The notes beneath the pieces were generated by a model. It worked only from the letters and a program-made list of their open reading frames with translations. It did not search any database and was not told the origin of the DNA. From Alkalihalophilus pseudofirmus OF4 (GTDB lineage: Bacteria; Bacillota; Bacilli; Bacillales; Bacillaceae_D): DNA of 64,000 bases. The position numbers and the translations under genes were made by a program. Below are positions 7,454-16,365 of the stretch, one piece after another (positions within the stretch are counted from its first letter, which is position 1; each line of letters starts with the position of its first letter). The stretch is taken from the NCBI RefSeq assembly GCF_000005825.2, contig NC_013791.2, forward strand, positions 1,426,001 to 1,490,000, written 5' to 3'.

Positions 7454-8386
7454 ATGCGCAAAAGGTTATTGATTGCAGGATGTTTTTTGCTGTTAGGAGC
7501 ATCTCCGGCTGTGGCAGAAGCACCATTGACTGCTGGGGATCATATTGGTTATCCGATGAATGCAGAAAGGGTTAAAACACCGCTTATTTGGCAGATTGAG
7601 CTTATCGATGAGCGGGATCAGTCTACTGAAGTGATTGAATTAAATGAGTTTGGATATCAACCTGGAAATACGGTTCAGCGCGATGAACTGGTCGTTTTTG
7701 CCAAACAGCTTGCTGAAGCAATTGATACTCCAATGCAAAACCCGACGATAAATAAAGACGGAGTCATAACACCGGGGCAAGCGAGGGTGATTTTGGCGGA
7801 GGAAGAGTTAATAGACACCTTATTACATGCCACATTTTTAGATAATCAGATCCCGCTTCCTATCTATGTAACGGAACCAACTGTATCAGAAGAACAACTT
7901 GAGGGAATTGATTTGTATGAGATCGGCGCATTTACTACTTATTTTAACCCAAATGTAGCTGGCCGTTCTGAAAATATTAGATTGTCTGCCGGGTCAATCC
8001 AAGATTTTGTCCTTGGTCCTGGAGATCAATTTTCTTTTAATCAAGTCGTTGGAGAACGAACGATTGAACGTGGCTATAAGGAAGCGAAAGAAATTGTGAA
8101 TAAGGAATTTGTGATGGGAGTTGGCGGAGGCATCTGTCAGACATCTTCAACCTTATATAATGCAGTAGAAGAAGCTGGTCTAGAAATGGTTGAGCGGATT
8201 ACGCATTCTAAAGACATAGGCTACGTTCCGGCCGGGCGTGATGCGACAGTATCTTGGGGAGGGCCAGACTTTAAATTTAAAAACCCGCACACTCATCCTG
8301 TGATCATACGCACAGAAGTTTCTCTTGAGCGAGGAGAGATCACGGTCAGTGTTCATTCCAATCAGCGTGTTACACCTTCAAGCTAA
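7454..8386 (+). CDS. secreted VanW-family protein
   Basis: Start ATG 7454 gives MRKRLLIAGCFLLLGASPAVAEA, a normal Sec signal peptide probably cut after AEA; the upstream in-frame ATGs lack a signal peptide start. GAGGAG stands about ten bases upstream. Residues from about 155 form a VanW domain: FTTYFNPNVAGRSENI, GPGDQFSFNQVVGERT, GGGICQTSSTLYNAV and HPVIIRTE. This domain occurs in the vanB cluster protein VanW and many Firmicutes surface proteins; its biochemical role is not established, though cell-wall association is likely. It should not be read as evidence of vancomycin resistance. The gene is flanked by terminators and so is a single transcription unit. Confidence 0.85.
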   Translation: MRKRLLIAGCFLLLGASPAVAEAPLTAGDHIGYPMNAERVKTPLIWQIELIDERDQSTEVIELNEFGYQPGNTVQRDELVVFAKQLAEAIDTPMQNPTINKDGVITPGQARVILAEEELIDTLLHATFLDNQIPLPIYVTEPTVSEEQLEGIDLYEIGAFTTYFNPNVAGRSENIRLSAGSIQDFVLGPGDQFSFNQVVGERTIERGYKEAKEIVNKEFVMGVGGGICQTSSTLYNAVEEAGLEMVERITHSKDIGYVPAGRDATVSWGGPDFKFKNPHTHPVIIRTEVSLERGEITVSVHSNQRVTPSS

Positions 8387-8408
8387 GCTCTTATGCTTAG
8401 CTTTTTTT
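8381..8408 (+). terminator. intrinsic terminator after the VanW-family gene
   Basis: AGCTAAGC (8381-8388) pairs with GCTTAGCT (8395-8402), followed by six T. The left arm includes the stop codon of the gene. Confidence 0.88.
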
Positions 8409-8439
8409 GGTTTGGTTGGCAGACCATATTTGATTTTCC

Positions 8440-8469
8440 GCATAATTCACACCTAACCATTTCATACTA
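8440..8469 (+). promoter_or_regulatory. probable sigma-G (forespore) promoter of the germination receptor operon
   Basis: GCATAA at 8440-8445 and CATACTA at 8463-8469 are separated by 17 bases. This matches the B. subtilis sigma-G pattern (GNATA, N17-18, CATACTA) and stands 33 bases before the first germination gene, whose family is known to be transcribed in the forespore. Confidence 0.7.
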
Positions 8470-8501
8470 ATACTAATTAGGTAGGAGGAGGTGGATAAGA
8501 G

Positions 8502-9998
8502 ATGCTTGTTAGATGGATGAAACAACGGATGAAAAATCAACATCACCAGGAAACGGTCGAAGACGTATATACAATGCTCACTAAATCAAGTGACTTTTCT
8601 CAGTATGAACGCGAGCAAAATCAACGTACATATGAAATTAGTTATTTTCAGACGATGATTGATATTGATCGCTTGCATCGTGATATCTTACTCCACCTAG
8701 AAAAAGCAGAATCCAAAGATTTATCGTCACTAATTGAGCCTGTTCCTATACAAAATAAGCTCATCACTACGAAAGCTCAAGATGTTCGCGACAAAGTCAT
8801 AGAAGGATTTATTGCTATTCGTGATAAGAATGATCCTTCTACTGTAGCTCTCATTGAAGCAGGGCTTGCAAGTGATCGTGAAGTAACAACCCCAGAGGTT
8901 GAGTTCAGCGTATCAGGACCCCAAGAAGCATTCATCGAATCAATTGATACAAATATTAACTTAATTCGAAAACGATTACCGCTTCCTCAGCTGCAAGTGA
9001 AGGAACTGACTTTAGGAAAGCTGACAAAAACGAGAGTAGCGGTTATGTACGTAGAAGGGCTAGTTGATGAAGCAAATTTAAATACGATGCTCCAGAGATT
9101 AAATGATCTCGAATATGATCAAGTGTTCGACTCTAGCAGTCTTGCTCAAATGATTACAGATAAAACAATGTCGATATTTCCTCAGCTCATTAATACTGAG
9201 CGTCCTGAGCGAGTATCTGCCGTGCTTGCTGAGGGAAAAGTAGCCTTTTTATGCGACGGTTCCCCTGAAGGTGTGTTTGGACCAGTTACGTTAGTTGAGT
9301 TCTTCTCTTCCTTAGAAGATTATTATCTTCCATGGCAGATTGCTTCTTCGGTACGTATGTTGCGATTTATTTCGGTAGCCTTTTCTATTTTAGCCACACC
9401 TATTTATGTAGCGGTATTAACATACCATTACGAATTAATTCCTAAAGATCTCTTAGCGACCATTATGGCATCAAGGAGTAATATTCCTTTCCCGCCGTTA
9501 ATAGAGGCCATCTTTTTAGAGTTAACGATTGAGCTATTACGTGAAGCGGGGGCTAGACTTCCAACGAAAGTCGGTCAGACGATTGGTATCGTAGGAGGGA
9601 TTGTCATCGGACAAGCCTCAGTGGAAGCGGGTTTAACGAGTAATGTTCTATTGATCATTGTCGCTCTAGCAGCACTTGCTTCATTTACGACACCGGTCTA
9701 TCAAATGGGTAATACGATTCGTTTGATTCGTTTTCCGTTTATTGTTTCAGCGGCTTTATTAGGAGGAGTGGGTGTCGCTTTTTGCGGGTTATATACATTA
9801 GCTCATCTTCTTCATTTAACCTCGTTAGGAAGACCTTATTTGTCACCGCTCTTCCCGCCGAGAATAAAAGATTGGAAAGACGCATTTATCAGAATGCCAT
9901 TTAACTATATGTCTGAGAGACCTGTTTACTTAAGGCCGAGAGATAAAGGGAGATTCAACTTTAAAAGAGCCATGGAAAAGCACGATATAGATGAATAA
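8502..9998 (+). CDS. spore germination receptor A-subunit (GerA family)
   Basis: The A subunit of a nutrient germinant receptor in the spore inner membrane. At 498 residues it has the family layout: a soluble N-terminal half (to about 280) with FSVSGPQEAFIESIDTNI and TKTRVAVMYVEGL, then a membrane half with about five helices and the conserved PFPPLIEA, ELLREAGARLP and QTIGIVGGIVIGQASVEAG. The C-terminus has FPPRIKDWKDAFIR and RPVYLRPRDK. The start follows TAGGAGGAGG. The first of three genes in A-B-C order. The sequence does not reveal which nutrient is sensed. Confidence 0.93.
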   Translation: MLVRWMKQRMKNQHHQETVEDVYTMLTKSSDFSQYEREQNQRTYEISYFQTMIDIDRLHRDILLHLEKAESKDLSSLIEPVPIQNKLITTKAQDVRDKVIEGFIAIRDKNDPSTVALIEAGLASDREVTTPEVEFSVSGPQEAFIESIDTNINLIRKRLPLPQLQVKELTLGKLTKTRVAVMYVEGLVDEANLNTMLQRLNDLEYDQVFDSSSLAQMITDKTMSIFPQLINTERPERVSAVLAEGKVAFLCDGSPEGVFGPVTLVEFFSSLEDYYLPWQIASSVRMLRFISVAFSILATPIYVAVLTYHYELIPKDLLATIMASRSNIPFPPLIEAIFLELTIELLREAGARLPTKVGQTIGIVGGIVIGQASVEAGLTSNVLLIIVALAALASFTTPVYQMGNTIRLIRFPFIVSAALLGGVGVAFCGLYTLAHLLHLTSLGRPYLSPLFPPRIKDWKDAFIRMPFNYMSERPVYLRPRDKGRFNFKRAMEKHDIDE

Positions 9999-10040
9999 CA
10001 TATAGATGAATAAAAGGGTATGTAGTATGGGGGTGATAGT

Positions 10041-11159
10041 ATGGACAAGCCGATCAAAGAACAGTATCTGGTGTCAGGCTTTTTAGTCTTCTTTTTGATT
10101 CACGGAATGCAGATTGGAATCGGTATTTTAGGGTTTCAGCGCGGTGTGGTCAAAGAGGCAGGGTATGATGCGTGGATTTCTGTCATTGGTGCAGGCATTT
10201 TTGTACACTTGATTATCTTTTGTATTTACTTATTAGCGAAGCGGTCAAAGGGAGACCTGATATTGATTCACCAGCAGCTGTTTGGTAAATGGATAGGGAA
10301 TATTCTCAGTTTTTTTGTATGTATTTATTTTGTCTGCTTAGCCTCCATTGTCATGCGTGCTTATATTGAAATTATCCAAGTATGGATGTTTATTGACCTG
10401 CCGACTTGGGTGATGGCCTTGATTGGATTTGGCCTATTCTATTATGTCGTAGCTGGGGGCTTTCGTTCTGTTGTCGGCTTGACATTCTTAGGTGTCATTA
10501 TTCCCATCCCTTTATTTTTAATTTTATTAATGCCGCTTGAGTTTGCCCATTTCATTAATTTAGTTCCAGTATTGAAGCATACCATAGTGGAACTTGCTTT
10601 AGGTGCAAAAGAAACGACATTAAGTTTTTTAGGCTTTGAGATATTGCTTTTATATTACCCTTTTCTAAAGAACAGGGAATTCACACAAAAGTGGGCACAG
10701 CTCGGAGCGTTTGCGACAACTTTTATCTATACCATCATCATGCTGATCAGTTTGGCTTTTTATTCGGAGGAACAATTAAATAAAACGATATGGGCGACAC
10801 TCAGTCTCTTTAAAGTCGTACAGCTGCCTTTTCTTGAGAGGTTTGAATACATTGGGGTCGCTCTTTGGGTCTTGTTTATTGCTCCTAATATTGCTCTCGC
10901 ACTGTGGGCAGCAAGCAGAGGGGCGAAACGGATTTTTCATATGAACCAGCGTGCCGCTTTGTTTATTTCATTAGTATTAGTGACATTTATTATGATCTCT
11001 TTGCCTACTCGTCAAGAAATCAGCATCTTTGCCGACTGGGTCAGTACGTTTGGCTTCTATTTTGTCTTTGCCTATATTCCATTACTTGTTATTATTCAAA
11101 CGATTGTTATGAAAGTGAAAAAAGGGAGGGGAGATCATGAGAAAACGACTTCTATGTAA
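10041..11159 (+). CDS. spore germination receptor B-subunit (GerAB/Ynd family, APC-type transporter fold)
   Basis: The integral membrane B subunit, 372 residues, about ten hydrophobic segments. The N-terminal IKEQYLVSGFLVFFLIHGMQIGIGILGFQR is characteristic of GerB proteins, which use an amino-acid-transporter-like fold and are thought to hold the germinant site. The ribosome binding site GGGGGTGAT precedes ATG 10041. It lies 42 bases after the A subunit and overlaps the C subunit by 23 bases. An overlapping 78-residue frame inside its 3' half is a shadow. Confidence 0.92.
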   Translation: MDKPIKEQYLVSGFLVFFLIHGMQIGIGILGFQRGVVKEAGYDAWISVIGAGIFVHLIIFCIYLLAKRSKGDLILIHQQLFGKWIGNILSFFVCIYFVCLASIVMRAYIEIIQVWMFIDLPTWVMALIGFGLFYYVVAGGFRSVVGLTFLGVIIPIPLFLILLMPLEFAHFINLVPVLKHTIVELALGAKETTLSFLGFEILLLYYPFLKNREFTQKWAQLGAFATTFIYTIIMLISLAFYSEEQLNKTIWATLSLFKVVQLPFLERFEYIGVALWVLFIAPNIALALWAASRGAKRIFHMNQRAALFISLVLVTFIMISLPTRQEISIFADWVSTFGFYFVFAYIPLLVIIQTIVMKVKKGRGDHEKTTSM

Positions 11160-12237
11160 CCTGTTTCTCTTGCTCTTCATCCTCTCAGGCTGTATTGAAA
11201 CGAGAATTATTGATGAAATTGCCGTAATACGTACGGTCGCTTTTGATACGGACGGGGAACAAAATCTCTCAATGACAGTTAGTTTTCCTATTTTTCTTGA
11301 ACAAGGACAGGAAAATATTCAAGAAAGAGATATTATTACAGCCGACGCTGAAACGGTAAAAGGGGCGAGGATCTTATTAACCGAGAAATCTCAGAAGCCT
11401 CTTGAATTTGGACAGCTGAATGTGGTGTTGATTGGGGAAGAGCTTGCCTCAAAAGGAGTAGAAGAGGCTATTGATTCTCTATACAGGGATGCTTCAGTAG
11501 GTAATCGAATTACATTGGCTTTAGTTAAAGGCAGGGCACAAGATATCATAGAAGCAAATTTAGGCGGGGGAGAACAGACAGGAGTTTATTTATCTGATCT
11601 AGTTCAGCAGAATATGGAGACAAACACAATCCCAGCAACGAACATGCACGAATTTCTGTTTAGTTTATATAATGACGCGAGGGACCCTTTCTTACCCGTT
11701 TTAGCTATTGAAAATGATCGAGTTGGAATAACCGGTACAGCTCTTTTTAAAGATGATAAATATATACGTACTCTTACTTTAGATGATTCATTCATCTTAA
11801 AATTAATGACGACACCGACGAAAAGAGTGTCAAGACAATTTTATGTACAAACAGGAGATCAACAAGCTGTTGTTGTACTAGAAAAGATTTTCAGCAACCG
11901 AAAACGCTCAATTGATAAAACAGGACCTTATCCAAGATATACCCTTGAGATTAAACTCAAGGCGGAAATCATTGATTATACAGGGGCGATGAATTTAGAT
12001 GAAGATGACTTAATCGATGATATAGAAAGTCAGATTGAAGAGAAGATTTCTAAGCGAGCTCAAACCTTGTTAGAACAGTTTCGTGATGAAGGGGTGGATC
12101 CTGTTGCGGTAGGGGAGAAATATCGAAGTATTACCCGCGATTGGGTTCCTGAAAAATGGGAAGATCAGATTTACCAAACGATGGAATTTGAAGTGGAAAC
12201 AAATGTCGAAATTCTAAGTTCCGGTGCGATCGAGTAA
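11137..12237 (+). CDS. spore germination receptor C-subunit, lipoprotein (GerC family)
   Basis: Begins with MRKRLLCNLFLLLFILSGC, a lipoprotein signal with LSGC lipobox (acylated C19), as in GerAC/GerBC/GerKC proteins that anchor to the outer face of the spore inner membrane. The body is a typical Ger(x)C: EIAVIRTVAFDTDG near the N-terminus, EFGQLNVVLIGEELA (about 90), and a C-terminal domain with RDWVPEKWEDQIYQ. Length 366 is standard. The start is inside the B-subunit gene behind GGAGGGGAG, so the two are translationally coupled. Confidence 0.92.
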   Translation: MRKRLLCNLFLLLFILSGCIETRIIDEIAVIRTVAFDTDGEQNLSMTVSFPIFLEQGQENIQERDIITADAETVKGARILLTEKSQKPLEFGQLNVVLIGEELASKGVEEAIDSLYRDASVGNRITLALVKGRAQDIIEANLGGGEQTGVYLSDLVQQNMETNTIPATNMHEFLFSLYNDARDPFLPVLAIENDRVGITGTALFKDDKYIRTLTLDDSFILKLMTTPTKRVSRQFYVQTGDQQAVVVLEKIFSNRKRSIDKTGPYPRYTLEIKLKAEIIDYTGAMNLDEDDLIDDIESQIEEKISKRAQTLLEQFRDEGVDPVAVGEKYRSITRDWVPEKWEDQIYQTMEFEVETNVEILSSGAIE

Positions 12238-12312
12238 CATCTAGCTCATAAAAAAAAGGCAGCATAAATTAAATAAAGCTGGCATAAACTAATAAAGGTT
12301 TGAACAAAATTA

Positions 12313-12352
12313 AGTATCATACAACACGGATTACTTTGTATGATGCTTTTTC
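12313..12352 (+). terminator. intrinsic terminator of the germination receptor operon
   Basis: AGTATCATACAA (12313-12324) pairs with TTGTATGATGCT (12336-12347) with one G-T pair, followed by TTTTT. It ends about 20 bases before the next gene's start. Confidence 0.85.
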
Positions 12353-12372
12353 ATTCGTGTAAGGAGGAAGAA

Positions 12373-13158
12373 ATGGTAGACATCATTAAGCGTTTTTGTA
12401 TTGCAGTAGCATTGGGATTATGTATTGGGATTTTATTTCTAGGAACTCAGACAGCAAAAGCAGAAGAAAAAAGGGACTTACTAGAAGTGGAGGATCAAAC
12501 ATTTATCTGGCCTACCGTAGGTGAAATATCAGATACCTTTGGAACAAGAGAAGGGAAACATTTTGGAATTGATATTGCAGCGCTTGAAGGGACACCTGTT
12601 GTCTCAGCAGCGAACGGCGTAGTAAGTAAATCGTATGTTTCTGATACATATGGTGAAGTAGTCTTTATTGAACATGATAATGGTTTCGAAACGGTCTATG
12701 CTCATTTGCATGACCGGTTTGTTTCAGAGGGACAAGCTATAGAGGGTGGATCACAGCTTGGGACTGTCGGTAATACCGGAAGATCTCAAGGAAATCACTT
12801 GCATTTTGAAGTGCATGACGGAAGCTGGAATATTGATAAATCAGAAGCGATAGATCCTTTATTCGTCTTATCTGAAAAAGATTCGGACCGGTATGCAGCC
12901 TGGTCATTAGATTCTGCTTATGAAAATGATACAGAAGATTCTGAGGCTGTTTATGTTATGAGTAATCTACCTGGAATGGGAAAAGCGGGTGATCAAGAAA
13001 GAAATGTTGTAGGACAACCAGTGAAGATGGTTGAGAGCGGGGACACATTATGGTCGATCAGTCAGCTGTATGATACATCTATTGAAGAGTTAATGGAGTG
13101 GAACGGGTTATCTGATGAGTCTATTATAGTAGGTGACTTATTGATTGTTGATCAATAA
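12373..13158 (+). CDS. secreted M23 peptidase with C-terminal LysM
   Basis: A probable peptidoglycan endopeptidase. ATG 12373 is preceded by AAGGAGG and yields a signal sequence (VDIIKRFCIAVALGLCIGIL, cleavage near TAKAEE). The M23 domain covers about residues 45-165: zinc ligands in HFGIDIAALEG (H and D about 64-68) and in HLHFEVH (about 142-148), with the middle histidine in VYAHLHDRF. A LysM motif at about 217-260 (GDTLWSISQLYDTSIEELM) would hold it on peptidoglycan. B. subtilis SpoIIQ is an M23 relative, but that protein lacks LysM. A role in spore cortex or vegetative wall turnover is possible; its position after a germination operon is only suggestive. Confidence 0.87.
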   Translation: MVDIIKRFCIAVALGLCIGILFLGTQTAKAEEKRDLLEVEDQTFIWPTVGEISDTFGTREGKHFGIDIAALEGTPVVSAANGVVSKSYVSDTYGEVVFIEHDNGFETVYAHLHDRFVSEGQAIEGGSQLGTVGNTGRSQGNHLHFEVHDGSWNIDKSEAIDPLFVLSEKDSDRYAAWSLDSAYENDTEDSEAVYVMSNLPGMGKAGDQERNVVGQPVKMVESGDTLWSISQLYDTSIEELMEWNGLSDESIIVGDLLIVDQ

Positions 13159-13167
13159 AGAAGTGAC

Positions 13168-13197
13168 AAGCGTGCTTACGTTAGGCACGCTTATTTA
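13168..13197 (+). terminator. weak intrinsic terminator after the M23/LysM gene
   Basis: AAGCGTGC (13168-13175) pairs with GCACGCTT (13185-13192); the following tract ATTTATAT is only moderately T-rich. Confidence 0.65.
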
Positions 13198-13300
13198 TAT
13201 ATGAAGATTTACTTGAAGATTTACTTTATTAAGAGCTCTGTAAAAAGAGAAAAGCATATGATAGAATAATGTCTATGAAACTTGGAAAAGGTAGAAGGTT

Positions 13301-13693
13301 GTGGACATGAAGGAACGAGTTATAGTTAGTACTGAACTTTTTCAGTGGTTAAATCAACAAACGGATCTAACGTCCAATCAAGTGGATCTTGTAGATGGTT
13401 TTGTATTCATGCTTCAAAAAATGAATAAACACGGTTCTATTCGCTTAATAGGTAAACGTAAGGTACATCCAAGGTTTTGGAGGACTCACGATAAGACATT
13501 TGGATACAGGCTTATGGGAAAAAAGAAAAAAACACAGATTGCTCTTTTATATCAATTTTATGTAGATGTCGCTTTTGCGGAAGGACTTGTGTTTACAGAG
13601 GATGAATCAATACAGCTGACAGACCGGGGGAAGATCTATTTAAAAATGCACCGAGAAGACCAGCTAGAAACGCTATTTCAACATATTTGGTAA
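13301..13693 (+). CDS. unrecognised 130-residue protein
   Basis: I do not recognise this gene. It could start at GTG 13301 or ATG 13307; AGAAGG lies about ten bases before the latter's neighbourhood, so neither is certain. The product is soluble and basic in the middle (KRKVHPRFWRTHDK, MGKKKKTQIALLYQF). The C-terminal VFTEDESIQLTDRGKIYLKM resembles the closing strands of winged-helix domains, where TxxG near the end is common. No signal peptide or membrane segment. Codon use looks like the neighbours and the frame is clean, so it is probably real. A DNA-binding role is a guess only. Confidence 0.6.
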   Translation: MDMKERVIVSTELFQWLNQQTDLTSNQVDLVDGFVFMLQKMNKHGSIRLIGKRKVHPRFWRTHDKTFGYRLMGKKKKTQIALLYQFYVDVAFAEGLVFTEDESIQLTDRGKIYLKMHREDQLETLFQHIW

Positions 13694-13790
13694 TGTGTGA
13701 AGGTGTCAGAATTTTTGAGAATTTGATACATTTTGCTTTGGGGTTTGATACAATAAAAAGGACTATACATAACTTGTCTGGAGGCTGAAA

Positions 13791-14603
13791 ATGAAGACTG
13801 ATTATCATAATCACCTGGAAAAAGGTGAACTTACACTTGACTATTTGAAGCAGTTTACCGATCAAGCGAAAGCAAAGGATATCGAACATTTCGGTATTTC
13901 TGAACATGCTTATCATTTCTACCAAACAAAAGATATTTTAAGTAATCCATGGGTTGATGCTAGAAGATACTATGACATGGAGGATTATGTTTCTCTTTTT
14001 CATCAGGCATGGGATGCCAATATTGATGTGAAAATGTCCATTGAGATGGATTATACTCCCGGAAAGCACCAAGAAATGAAGCATTTTATTGAGCAATATG
14101 ATTTTGATTACGTGATTGGAAGTATTCACTGGGTTGGAGACTTTGGCATTGACTTAGCTGAGTTTAGAGCCGAGTGGGATAAACGAGATTTATATGATAC
14201 ATATCGAGGGTATTACGACCAAGTTATTACATTAGCTGAGTCAAATTTATTTGATATCGTTGGGCATCTTGATTTGGTGAAGATATTTAAATATGTGCCA
14301 GAGGATGAATCGTTCCTGCTTGAGCAGTATGACAGAGCAACGACAGCTTTAGCTAATTCAAAAACATGCGTGGAAATTAGTACTGCGGGGCTTAGAAAGC
14401 CGGTAGGAGAGCTGTACCCGGACCCGCGTCTATTGAAGATGTGCTATGACAAGAAGATTCCTATTGTACTGAGCTCTGATGCACATGAACCTGACCATGT
14501 CGGGGCTGACTTTGACCAAGCCATTGATTTTGCAAAATCAGCTGGCTATACCTCACTTATGACATTTGAAAAAGGAAAACGAAAAGAAGTTCCTTTAGGA
14601 TAA
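13791..14603 (+). CDS. PHP-domain phosphoesterase, histidinol-phosphatase-like
   Basis: A 270-residue member of the PHP family, closest in layout to HisK-type histidinol phosphatases. Metal-binding residues are visible: DYHNHLEKG at the start (H5 and H7 from MKTDYHNH), GISEHAYHF (about 40), EMDYTPG (about 85), GSIHWVG (about 110), HLDLVK (about 160) and SSDAHEPDHVG near the C-terminus. The start follows CTGGAGG. It is a single gene ending in a strong hairpin. Because PHP proteins act on several phosphate esters and the gene is not next to his genes, the substrate is uncertain. Confidence 0.8.
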   Translation: MKTDYHNHLEKGELTLDYLKQFTDQAKAKDIEHFGISEHAYHFYQTKDILSNPWVDARRYYDMEDYVSLFHQAWDANIDVKMSIEMDYTPGKHQEMKHFIEQYDFDYVIGSIHWVGDFGIDLAEFRAEWDKRDLYDTYRGYYDQVITLAESNLFDIVGHLDLVKIFKYVPEDESFLLEQYDRATTALANSKTCVEISTAGLRKPVGELYPDPRLLKMCYDKKIPIVLSSDAHEPDHVGADFDQAIDFAKSAGYTSLMTFEKGKRKEVPLG

Positions 14604-14607
14604 GCAA

Positions 14608-14639
14608 AACGAGATGGCAAGAAGCCATCTCGTTTTTTT
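14608..14639. terminator. terminator between the PHP gene and serA (convergent)
   Basis: AACGAGATGGC (14608-14618) pairs with GCCATCTCGTT (14624-14634) and is followed by T7 on the plus strand. On the minus strand the stem is followed by TTTTG, so it may also stop serA transcripts. Confidence 0.9.
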
Positions 14640-14664
14640 GGTCCTTATATTCGTTCGAATCAGA

Positions 14665-16287
14665 TTAGCCTTCGATCTTATCAGCAAACTGAATATCTTC
14701 AATTTTGCGTACCGCCTTTAAAACGTCTTCTTCTACTGTTTTATCAACGGTAATCATCATGATGGCTTCGCCGCCTTCTTGCTTACGACCTACTTGCATC
14801 GTCGCAATATTTACATCATGTTCGGCTAATAATTGACCAATGCGCCCGATTACCCCTGGTTTATCATTATGCTGGATATATAAAAGGTGGCCTTGTGGAA
14901 CAAAATCAACATTAAAGCCATTGATGCTTACGATTCTTGCTCCGTATTCTTTGATATATGTTCCTTTAATGTCAAAATGACGGTCTTCACCGTGTACGAC
15001 AGCATGAATTAAGTTAGAATAACCGAATGTATTTTCAACATGCTTCTCACCATAGGTAATGCCTCTTTCTTTAGCAATAAGAGCTGCATTGACATCATTT
15101 ACGGCTGCATCTACGCGAGGCTGAAGGAAGCCTGCGATAAGGCTGCGTGTCGTAATTGATGTTTCAAGATCAGTAATATTTCCGCCGTAATACACTTCGA
15201 TTTCTTGTACCGGTGTTTTCATAACTTGAGATAATAAGTTACCCATGCGCTTCGTTAAGTCATAATAAGGCTGGATTTTTTCATAAATCTCTTTAGATAA
15301 AGTAGGCAGGTTAATTGAATTAGTAGCCGGCTGCCCTTCTAAGAAACGGATCACTTCCTCAGAAACTTGTGAGGCTACATTTAACTGTGCTTCTTTTGTA
15401 GAAGCTGCAATATGCGGAGTTGCAATGACATTATCAAACTCAAGCAGTTCCTTATCCTGTGCAGGCTCTTCTTCAAATACATCCAGAGCGGCACCAGCAA
15501 TATGACCGTTGGCTAAATAATGTTTGAGGGCTGATTCATCAATAATTCCGCCTCTGGCACAGTTGATTAAGAAGACACCTTGCTTTGTTTTGGCGATATT
15601 CTCCATACCTAGAATACCCTTTGTTTCTTTTGTAAGAGGCGTATGAACAGTGATGATATCTGATTGCGCAAGAACATCATCTAAGCTAGCAGGGGTCACA
15701 CCGATTTTTTCAGCTCTTGCCTTTGTTAAAAATGGATCAAAAACAAGTAAAGACATTTCAAAAGCGCGAGCTCTCTTAGCAATTTGTGTACCAATACGGC
15801 CAAAACCAACGATTCCTAATGTTTTACCGCGAAGCTCAGAGCCTTGGAATGCTTTACGATTCCATTCACCCGCTTTAATAGATGCATTAGCTTGAGGAAT
15901 TTTACGTAATAATGAGCTAATCATGGCAAATGTGTGTTCAGCTGTAGAAATCGTATTTCCATCTGGTGCATTTACGACAACCACCCCGTGTTTTGTGGCA
16001 GCGTCTAAATCAATATTATCAACGCCGACTCCCGCACGAGCGACAATTTTTAGATTAGGCATTTTTTGCAGTAGTTCTTCTGTCACTTTCGTAGCGCTTC
16101 TCACGAGCAGAGCGTCGAATTGTGTAAGATCTTCTACCTCATCAACATAGGCTTCTACGCAATGTACATTGGCATTTTCGAGCAAAGGAAGCAACCCTTC
16201 TTGACTCATCGCATCAGATACTAAAATGTGATATTTAGCTGTTCTCTCTGTAGTCTTTTCCTTTTCAATCACTGCTTGCTTGTTCAT
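14665..16287 (-). CDS. serA: D-3-phosphoglycerate dehydrogenase SerA
   Basis: Oxidises 3-phosphoglycerate to 3-phosphohydroxypyruvate, the first step of serine synthesis. The 540 residues match the long SerA form: catalytic/NAD domains (GIVGFGRIGTQIAKRA, about 164; NCARGGIIDE, about 244; DVFEEEPA; ATPHIAASTKEAQ), an intervening domain (about 330-460) and a C-terminal ACT domain (about 465-538; HNDKPGVIGRIGQLLAEHDV) for serine feedback. The first 16 residues (KQAVIEKEKTTERTAKY) are an extension ahead of the usual start; an internal start is possible but no better signal is visible. A T-box leader lies upstream. Confidence 0.95.
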   Translation of the reverse strand: MNKQAVIEKEKTTERTAKYHILVSDAMSQEGLLPLLENANVHCVEAYVDEVEDLTQFDALLVRSATKVTEELLQKMPNLKIVARAGVGVDNIDLDAATKHGVVVVNAPDGNTISTAEHTFAMISSLLRKIPQANASIKAGEWNRKAFQGSELRGKTLGIVGFGRIGTQIAKRARAFEMSLLVFDPFLTKARAEKIGVTPASLDDVLAQSDIITVHTPLTKETKGILGMENIAKTKQGVFLINCARGGIIDESALKHYLANGHIAGAALDVFEEEPAQDKELLEFDNVIATPHIAASTKEAQLNVASQVSEEVIRFLEGQPATNSINLPTLSKEIYEKIQPYYDLTKRMGNLLSQVMKTPVQEIEVYYGGNITDLETSITTRSLIAGFLQPRVDAAVNDVNAALIAKERGITYGEKHVENTFGYSNLIHAVVHGEDRHFDIKGTYIKEYGARIVSINGFNVDFVPQGHLLYIQHNDKPGVIGRIGQLLAEHDVNIATMQVGRKQEGGEAIMMITVDKTVEEDVLKAVRKIEDIQFADKIEG

Positions 16288-16365
16288 TCTCCACCACTCC
16301 CTTAAATTATCCTTATCTAAAAATGATTTATTTGAGCAACATGGTTAGACCATGAAAGCGCTACA

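Noticed and set aside
7454-8386. Vancomycin resistance from the VanW-family gene
   Set aside because: VanW-like domains are widespread in Firmicutes and not resistance genes by themselves; no vanA/B ligase, vanH or vanX is nearby, and the ddl here has the D-Ala-type omega loop.
10904-11140. A 78-residue frame within the germination B-subunit gene, +1 frame
   Set aside because: No ribosome binding site and aromatic-rich composition resulting from an out-of-frame membrane protein.
15650-16150. Plus-strand frames opposite serA
   Set aside because: Third-position shadow of a highly conserved gene; no start signals.
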